Assembly: GCA_000237975.1 (NCBI GenBank)
Contig: CP003179.1
Location: 1,550,001-1,614,000 of the forward strand
Direction of reading: 5' to 3'
From: Sulfobacillus acidophilus DSM 10332
Lineage (GTDB): Bacteria > Bacillota > Sulfobacillia > Sulfobacillales > Sulfobacillaceae
DNA: 64,000 nt
A program made the position numbers and the translations under genes. A model generated the notes under the pieces. The model saw only the letters and a list, made by a program, of their open reading frames with translations. It did no database searches and was not told the origin of the DNA. Of this stretch, positions 59,274-64,000 are shown one piece after another. The first letter of the stretch is position 1. Each line of letters opens with the position of its first letter.

Positions 59274-59906
59274 ATGGTGGTGGCCCAACCCGGAAATCCG
59301 TTGCAGGCCCATTTCGGACGATACACGGGAGCGCTATACATTGTATTAGCCGTGTTTTTGGTCGGAGGCCTGTTTGGCGCGTTGGCCCTCGGGACGTTGA
59401 CCGTCGCTGATCGGGTCTTGTTAATCGGGTATATCCATCGTTTCGTAGAGGTGGAGGCGGTGGCGCCGACCTGGCATGGTGTATTTCGTCCCGCGTTAAC
59501 CCAAAACCTCAAATTGCTGGGGTTATTGTATCTATTGGGTGTCTCGGTGGCCGGGATGCCGTTTGTCGTGATCATTGTGTTTTTTCGCGGCTTTGTGTTA
59601 GGGTTTTCGGTGGCGTTTTTAGTCGGTACGCTCCATTGGCCGGGCATTTGGCTTAGTCTAATTACCATCGGCCTCGACAATATGTTTTTGTTACCGGCCT
59701 TATTAATTGTGGCGGCCGTCGGCCTCGGATTTTCTTGGGAATTAATCTCTCCTGGCACACGGGATAGTCACCCCTCCGCGTTAGAAGGATTTGCCTACTT
59801 TACGGGATTAGTCATGGTGATGGCTTTGGTCTTTTTGGTCGGAACCGGCTTGGAATCGTATGTCGCCCCGGGATTGGTGCACTGGCTTAGCCCCTGGGGG
59901 GTTTAG
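59274..59906 (+). CDS. spoIIM: Stage II sporulation protein M
   Basis: SpoIIM is a mother-cell membrane protein that works with SpoIID and SpoIIP to hydrolyse septal peptidoglycan in engulfment. The 210-residue protein has about six TM helices, GVFRPALTQNLKLLGLLYLLG (conserved amphipathic region) and FFRGFVLGFSVAFL, GLDNMFLLPALLIVA. It belongs to a probable late sporulation regulon (sigma-E). The start at ATG 59274 is ten bases after GGGGAGG. Confidence 0.88.
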   Translation: MVVAQPGNPLQAHFGRYTGALYIVLAVFLVGGLFGALALGTLTVADRVLLIGYIHRFVEVEAVAPTWHGVFRPALTQNLKLLGLLYLLGVSVAGMPFVVIIVFFRGFVLGFSVAFLVGTLHWPGIWLSLITIGLDNMFLLPALLIVAAVGLGFSWELISPGTRDSHPSALEGFAYFTGLVMVMALVFLVGTGLESYVAPGLVHWLSPWGV

Positions 59907-59965
59907 CGGTTTGTTCAAGCGCATGACATTTGGTACGCTAGGGGACGAGAAGGAGGACAAACCGC

Positions 59966-60337
59966 ATGGTGAGTTTATTGTTTGTGGCGGCCGTATTAGG
60001 GTTTTTAGGTGTCGGGTTGGGCGCTTTTGGCGCTCATGGGTTACGCGCCAAGATCACGCCGGAATCCCTCGCGGTTTATCAAACCGGGGTGCAATATCAT
60101 CTCATCCATACCGTCGCGATTGTGTTGGCCGCCCTTTTGACGGATCGATTAGCGGCCACCAATTGGGTCTTGTTAGCCGGGTGGTTCTTTTTTGCCGGCA
60201 TCATCGTGTTTTCGGGCAGTCTCTATATCTTGGCGATTTCCGGCCAACGGCGGTGGGGTGCGGTGACGCCGATTGGCGGTCTTTTGTTTTTAGCCGGGTG
60301 GGCACTCTTGGCGATCTCGGCGCTCTCCGGCATCTAG
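59966..60337 (+). CDS. DUF423 membrane protein
   Basis: A 123-residue protein with four TM helices and the family signature GVGLGAFGAHGLRAKITPESLAVYQTGVQYHLIHT. The function is unknown; members are widespread small inner-membrane proteins. AGAAGGAGGAC precedes the ATG. Confidence 0.9.
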   Translation: MVSLLFVAAVLGFLGVGLGAFGAHGLRAKITPESLAVYQTGVQYHLIHTVAIVLAALLTDRLAATNWVLLAGWFFFAGIIVFSGSLYILAISGQRRWGAVTPIGGLLFLAGWALLAISALSGI

Positions 60338-60356
60338 CCTTCGGAGTGGAAACCTG

Positions 60357-61007
60357 TCAGAAGGGCTTCACCGTATACCAGAGCCACCAATACCCATAAC
60401 CCATTCGTATGGTCAGATGATCCGCATAGGGTTCGAAGAGGGACCATAGTTCTTCTGAGGTGTAATAGTTTTTTAAGACCTCGTACACGCGGCCGTCGCA
60501 CTGACGCCGCTTATAGGTGTTGTCATCCGCGGGCTTGGTGATTAAATCACCGCCGACGCCCGGAATATAGACATTATCCGCCAGCATGACGGTGGCTTTC
60601 GGCTCTAGGCGCCGGTGAAATTGGGTTAGAAACGCGTGGAGACGAGATTTGGGCACATGGGACAGCCAGAAATTCGCCATCCCGCCCGAAAAGGTGCCGG
60701 GCACGGCATCGAGGTGATAGGCATCGGCATGATAAAAGGTGACCGTGGTCGACGCGACGAGGTGGGATTGAGCCACTTCCAACATCGCGGTCGACGCATC
60801 TATGGCCACGACTTGCGCCGCTTTAGCCGCCAGTGCCCGCGTCCAGTAGCCGGTGCCGCAGGCCACCTCCAAAACGGTGTGACCGGCAAAGAGGTCGGTT
60901 AGGATGTTGCGGATCTGATTGAGCTCCGAGCGGCGGGTCGCGTCCACTTCGGTATAGACGTTCTCATATGCTTTGGCCCGGGCGCTATAGTACGCGTCTA
61001 ACGACAC
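60357..61007 (-). CDS. SAM-dependent methyltransferase
   Basis: A 216-residue class I methyltransferase with SAM-binding motif VLEVACGTGYWTRALA, VAIDASTAML and the ADAYHLDAVPGTFSGGMANFWLSH region. No substrate can be named. It stands alone on the minus strand. Upstream, a -10 box TATAAT (61053-61048, minus strand) and a perfect palindrome at 61022-61035 suggest autogenous or local regulation. Confidence 0.85.
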   Translation of the reverse strand: MSLDAYYSARAKAYENVYTEVDATRRSELNQIRNILTDLFAGHTVLEVACGTGYWTRALAAKAAQVVAIDASTAMLEVAQSHLVASTTVTFYHADAYHLDAVPGTFSGGMANFWLSHVPKSRLHAFLTQFHRRLEPKATVMLADNVYIPGVGGDLITKPADDNTYKRRQCDGRVYEVLKNYYTSEELWSLFEPYADHLTIRMGYGYWWLWYTVKPF

Positions 61008-61021
61008 GGCATGGCCTCACT

Positions 61022-61035
61022 TTCGAGATCTCGAA
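61022..61035. promoter_or_regulatory. Perfect 14-base palindrome ahead of the methyltransferase gene
   Basis: TTCGAGATCTCGAA lies 15-28 bases upstream of the methyltransferase start and 13 bases downstream of the minus-strand TATAAT, the position of a repressor site. No regulator gene is adjacent. Confidence 0.4.
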
Positions 61036-61155
61036 CCTTATTAGGTTATTATACCGGTAAATGGGCAAGAGACGGGTGCCAAAGGCTCTTGGTTTCGGAT
61101 CTTTACCTGGGGGCCGAATGGTGATAGCATACCATTAGCCGAATATGTTGGGATT

Positions 61156-61241
61156 GGCGCTAGGGGTGCCGAAAGGCTGAGAAACGGAAGACCGTTAACC
61201 CTTAGGACTCGAACTGGATAATGCCAGCGGGAGAAAGTGCC
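61156..61241 (+). ncRNA. TPP (THI-element) riboswitch
   Basis: The conserved aptamer pieces are present in order: P1 arms GGCGC (61156-61160) and GTGCC (61237-61241), GGGGTGCC, CTGAGA (61177-61182), ACCCTT (61198-61203) and GAACTGGATAATGCCAGCG (61211-61229). It binds thiamine pyrophosphate and controls the thiamine transporter genes that follow. Confidence 0.95.
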
Positions 61242-61251
61242 GGAATACGTC

Positions 61252-61292
61252 GCCTCTGATGCTGGCTTTAGGCATGGAGGCATTTATTTTTT
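61252..61292 (+). terminator. Riboswitch expression-platform terminator
   Basis: GCCTC and ATGC (61252-61262) pair with GCAT and GAGGC (61272-61281), and a T-rich tail follows. The segment GCTGGC (61261-61266) can instead pair with GCCAGC (61223-61228) of the aptamer, giving an antiterminator when TPP is absent. So TPP turns the transporter off. Confidence 0.85.
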
Positions 61293-61351
61293 GGCGAGGC
61301 TTTCGGTAGTCCTATCAGGTTCCCGGTCTTCCCGAAAATGGGGGACGTACG

Positions 61352-61924
61352 ATGGGTTGGAAAATGCGGGATATTGTGCTGACGGCCATCTTTGCGGCCA
61401 TTTCGGGCGCGATTTATTTAGGCTGGGATTTTTTGTTTAAGTTATTGCCGCCCACGATTAATCCGGTGGCGGAGGCCGCGTTTAATGGGCTTTGGTGGAT
61501 TGCCGGGGGGATTGTGCCGTTTATTGTGCGTCGGCCCGGGGCCGCCTTCTTGGCGGAATCCATCGGAGGATTTGTCGAGTTTGCGTTAGGGAGTCCGTAT
61601 GGAATTCAGGCCTTCACCATCGGCATGGCGCAAGGGCTCGGCATTGAGCTCGGCTTCATGATCGGTCGCTACCGCCGTTACAGTTTAGGCTGGCTCATGT
61701 TTGCCACGGCGTTGGGCGGCATCGGCAATTATGTCTACTCCTATTTTTATTACGGGGTCAATCAATATCGCCCCGGCGTGCAACTGGGTTATCTTATCGT
61801 GACGATGGTGAGCGGCGCCGTTTTGTCCGGCCTCATCTCGTGGCTTATCGGGCGCGGGTTGGACCGTACCGGCGTGCTGCGGAATTACGCGATTGACCGA
61901 GACAATCAGGCGATGTCCACATGA
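61352..61924 (+). CDS. YkoE-family substrate-binding (S) component of a thiamine ECF transporter
   Basis: A 190-residue membrane protein with about five TM helices and the family segments AAFNGLWWIAGGIVPFIVRRPGAAFLAESIGGFVEFALGSPYG and NYVYSYFYYG. YkoE binds thiamine or a precursor (such as HMP) for uptake by an ECF transporter. It follows the TPP riboswitch directly, and ATG 61352 comes eight bases after GGGGGAC. The stop overlaps the next start (ATGA). Confidence 0.92.
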   Translation: MGWKMRDIVLTAIFAAISGAIYLGWDFLFKLLPPTINPVAEAAFNGLWWIAGGIVPFIVRRPGAAFLAESIGGFVEFALGSPYGIQAFTIGMAQGLGIELGFMIGRYRRYSLGWLMFATALGGIGNYVYSYFYYGVNQYRPGVQLGYLIVTMVSGAVLSGLISWLIGRGLDRTGVLRNYAIDRDNQAMST

Positions 61925-64000
61925 TGGAACGCCCTCTCGGTGTAGACTCTCGCGAATCCTCATATTGGCTCCAATGCCGCGGGGTGTCGGTGGCCTACCG
62001 CCGACGCCTCGTCCTTCAGGCGATTGATTGGACATTTCGTGAAGGGTCGGCCGTCTTGCTCATCGGGCCCAGTGGAGCCGGTAAGTCGACGTTGGCGGGG
62101 TTGGTCGCCGGCTTGATTCCCGGCGTAATCGAAGCGGATATTCAGGGAAGCTGGTCCCGTCATCCGCGGCTATCCCGGCCAGGCCAAGTGGGATACGTGT
62201 TCCAAGATCCCGACAGTCAATTTTGCCAATTGCGGGCGGGAGAAGAGGTTGCGTTCGGCCTGGAAAACCTCCAGGTGGATCCGGCCCGGATGGATCCGAT
62301 GATTCTCCGGGCATTGGCGCATGTGGATTTACCGATTCCGTTAGAGTTGGAACATGACGTGTTATCCGGCGGACTGAAGCAACGGCTGGCCATCGCGAGT
62401 GCGCTGGCCATGGAGCCGCCTCTTCTGATTTTAGACGAGCCGACCGCCAATCTCGATCCCCGCGCGACGGCTCAAGTGTTTGAGACTATTCGCCAACTGG
62501 TCGACCGGCAACAAAGTCTTTTGGTTATTGAGCACAAGTTTTGGGATTTATTGACCGTGATGCCGGACGTGGTGATACTCGACGCCACGGGACATCTGCG
62601 AGACGCCGGGCCCACGGATGACGTGGTAGGACGGCAAGAGTCTTGGATGAAGGCAGCCGGGCTTTGGCGAGAGGATCCGGTGCGGCAATGGCCGGGTTGG
62701 GATTTTGAGGATAGGCCATCTTTGGTATCGTTGGCGCAGGTGACGGTGGAACGCGGTCGACCGCTCCGGCCGGTGCTACACGATGTGTCGGTGGAGATCC
62801 GGGCCGGGGAACTGATTGCGGTGGTGGGACCCAACGGAGCCGGCAAATCAACGCTCCTTAAAGTGTTGGCGGGACTTCTCAAACCGCGTCAAGGCGTTCG
62901 TCGGCTAGCGACCCAACATCCGCCGGCATTTGGGTTTCAAAATCCGGAGCATCAGTTTGTCTTTGAACGTGTCGGGGACGAGCTGGCCAATCGCATCGTC
63001 GGGGATGCCTTGCCGCCGGATACCGAGGCGCTGTTGCGCACCTTCGGCCTGGCCGACCATGCTCACGAAAGTCCCTATAGTCTCAGCCAAGGGCAGAAAC
63101 GGCGGTTGAGTGTGGCCACCATGATCGCCCAACCGCATGAGGTCTATCTGCTGGACGAACCCACTTTTGGGCAAGACCCTAAAACGCAAGACCTCATTAT
63201 GAAGACGTTGGTCGACCTATGCCGAGAAGGGCGGGCGGTGGTCTTCGCCACGCACGATCTCGACTTGGTCCAGCAGTATGCCTCGACGGTGTGGGTGGTC
63301 CAGCAGGGCAAAATTTTGTGGCAGGGGCCGCCCGATCAGCTCTTAGACCGGCCGGAACTCATGAAATCGGCTCATTTAATGCCGGACCGAGCGGGTTTAA
63401 ATACCGAGCCGATGACCCCTATTCCTCGATTTGCCAGACCGGAGCGGTCGACGGTGTTAACCCGGTTAAATCCGGCCGGGAAGCTGGTGAGTTTTTTTGT
63501 CGCGGTCGGGCTGACGGTTTTCATCCATCACTTGAGCACGGCGATGGCGTTTGCCGGTCTGGGGATTCTCTTGTTGACGGGTTTCAGTGGACTTCGGGTG
63601 ACGCAGGCCATCAAAAGGCTGTTGCCGTTTAGCGTGTTTTTTGGTCTTTATACCTGGATGATGGCGGCTTACGCGGCCGTGGGGCCGCATACCCCGACGG
63701 TGTCCGTGCTATGGTATCACCTCAGTTACCCGGGTCTCATTAAGGGGTTGATTTTAGGGTTTCGGATGTTGGCCGCCGTCACATTTGGGCTGGTGCTGGT
63801 ATCAACGGTCGATATGGTCGACTTGGTTAAAAGTCTCAGCCGATGGTTTCGCGTTCCGCCTAAGTTTTCCTATGGCACGTTGGCCGGCCTCCGATTTTTC
63901 CCGCGTTTTGAGGAAGAATGGCGGCAATTAACCGAAGCCCGGCGCGTGCGCGGGCGAGAAACCCGTCAAGGGTGGATGAAGGTGGTCACCTATGCCCTGC
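61921..64000 (+). CDS. Fused ECF transporter: two ATPase domains plus T component (partial)
   Basis: One open frame runs from ATG 61921 past the window end (693 codons seen, no stop). The first ATPase domain has GPSGAGKST (49-57), signature LSGGLKQ (about 148) and Walker B LILDEPT; the second has GPNGAGKST (303-311), signature LSQGQKRR (388) and Walker B LLDEPTFGQD. Tandem A-A' proteins such as YkoD are normal. Here a membrane T domain (YkoC-like) follows from about residue 520, with the coupling motif A-R-R-V-R-G (673-678). The reading frame is continuous across the junction, so this looks like a real fusion. It powers YkoE. Confidence 0.92.
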   Translation, partial: MMERPLGVDSRESSYWLQCRGVSVAYRRRLVLQAIDWTFREGSAVLLIGPSGAGKSTLAGLVAGLIPGVIEADIQGSWSRHPRLSRPGQVGYVFQDPDSQFCQLRAGEEVAFGLENLQVDPARMDPMILRALAHVDLPIPLELEHDVLSGGLKQRLAIASALAMEPPLLILDEPTANLDPRATAQVFETIRQLVDRQQSLLVIEHKFWDLLTVMPDVVILDATGHLRDAGPTDDVVGRQESWMKAAGLWREDPVRQWPGWDFEDRPSLVSLAQVTVERGRPLRPVLHDVSVEIRAGELIAVVGPNGAGKSTLLKVLAGLLKPRQGVRRLATQHPPAFGFQNPEHQFVFERVGDELANRIVGDALPPDTEALLRTFGLADHAHESPYSLSQGQKRRLSVATMIAQPHEVYLLDEPTFGQDPKTQDLIMKTLVDLCREGRAVVFATHDLDLVQQYASTVWVVQQGKILWQGPPDQLLDRPELMKSAHLMPDRAGLNTEPMTPIPRFARPERSTVLTRLNPAGKLVSFFVAVGLTVFIHHLSTAMAFAGLGILLLTGFSGLRVTQAIKRLLPFSVFFGLYTWMMAAYAAVGPHTPTVSVLWYHLSYPGLIKGLILGFRMLAAVTFGLVLVSTVDMVDLVKSLSRWFRVPPKFSYGTLAGLRFFPRFEEEWRQLTEARRVRGRETRQGWMKVVTYAL

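Noticed and set aside
1-64000. CRISPR arrays, tRNA or rRNA genes, insertion sequences.
   Set aside because: No evenly spaced repeats, no cloverleaf-like sequence with T-loop motif, and no transposase or terminal repeats were noticed; the only mobile element is the sigK skin.

Overview
The window reads as one stretch of chromosome from a moderately GC-rich, endospore-forming Firmicute. The gene content (a sporulation cluster, a sulfur/persulfide redox locus, SUF Fe-S assembly) and the general look of the proteins suggest an acidophilic sulfur- or iron-oxidiser of the Sulfobacillus type. That genus call is an inference, because no rRNA or other decisive marker lies in the window. No tRNA, rRNA, CRISPR array or classical insertion sequence was seen.

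Layout. 1-1260: a ferritin-like diiron protein and a rhodanese. 1385-5631: the biotin operon bioF-bioA-bioD-bioB. 5664-8306: a minus-strand persulfide/thiol operon (DUF302, glutaredoxin, ETHE1-like metallo-hydrolase, two-thioredoxin-fold protein) with a divergent CsoR-family repressor. The last gene of that operon has an in-frame UGA exactly where the first Cys of a CxxC motif should be, followed by a stable hairpin, so it is probably a UPYC selenoprotein. 8414-11817: sigK, split in two by a 2,681-bp skin-like element carrying dps, a Fur/PerR-type regulator, a small ORF and a SpoIVCA-type serine recombinase. 11948-17368 (minus): sufC-D-S-U-B plus a Rieske ferredoxin. 17583-25691: yqeG, the shikimate genes aroE-C-K-B-Q, glyA, a Xaa-Pro peptidase, efp and a zinc-ribbon protein. 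25796-27859: an MMPL-type exporter.

27940-47905 follows the Bacillus order spoIIIAA-AH, accC, asp23-like, nusB, (TsaD-like), folD, xseA, xseB, ispA, dxs, tlyA, nadK, recN, (glycosyltransferase), spoIVB, spo0A. The accB and ahrC/argR genes usual in this cluster are not there. 48060-53802 is a phenylacetate operon (paaA-B-C-D, an EthD-like gene, paaK, an aldehyde dehydrogenase). It is followed by a DUF3311/solute-symporter pair, an isochorismatase-fold hydrolase and leucine dehydrogenase. 57618-61007 holds an unknown protein, an Hfq/LSm-like protein with an N-terminal extension, a NUDIX hydrolase, SpoIIM, a DUF423 protein and a methyltransferase. 61156-64000 is a TPP riboswitch controlling a thiamine ECF transporter in which both ATPase domains and the T component form one polypeptide, cut by the window end.

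How the genes work together. Two sporulation controls are visible: a near-perfect sigma-E promoter ahead of spoIIIA, and a sigK gene that has to be rebuilt by excision before it can encode a full sigma factor. The 5' persulfide locus looks like one regulon, since similar ATACCC/GGTAT elements overlap the promoters of the rhodanese and of the DUF302 operon. The biotin operon and accC supply and use biotin for fatty-acid synthesis. Phenylacetate uptake and breakdown and branched-chain amino-acid deamination point to organotrophic growth on aromatic or amino-acid substrates.
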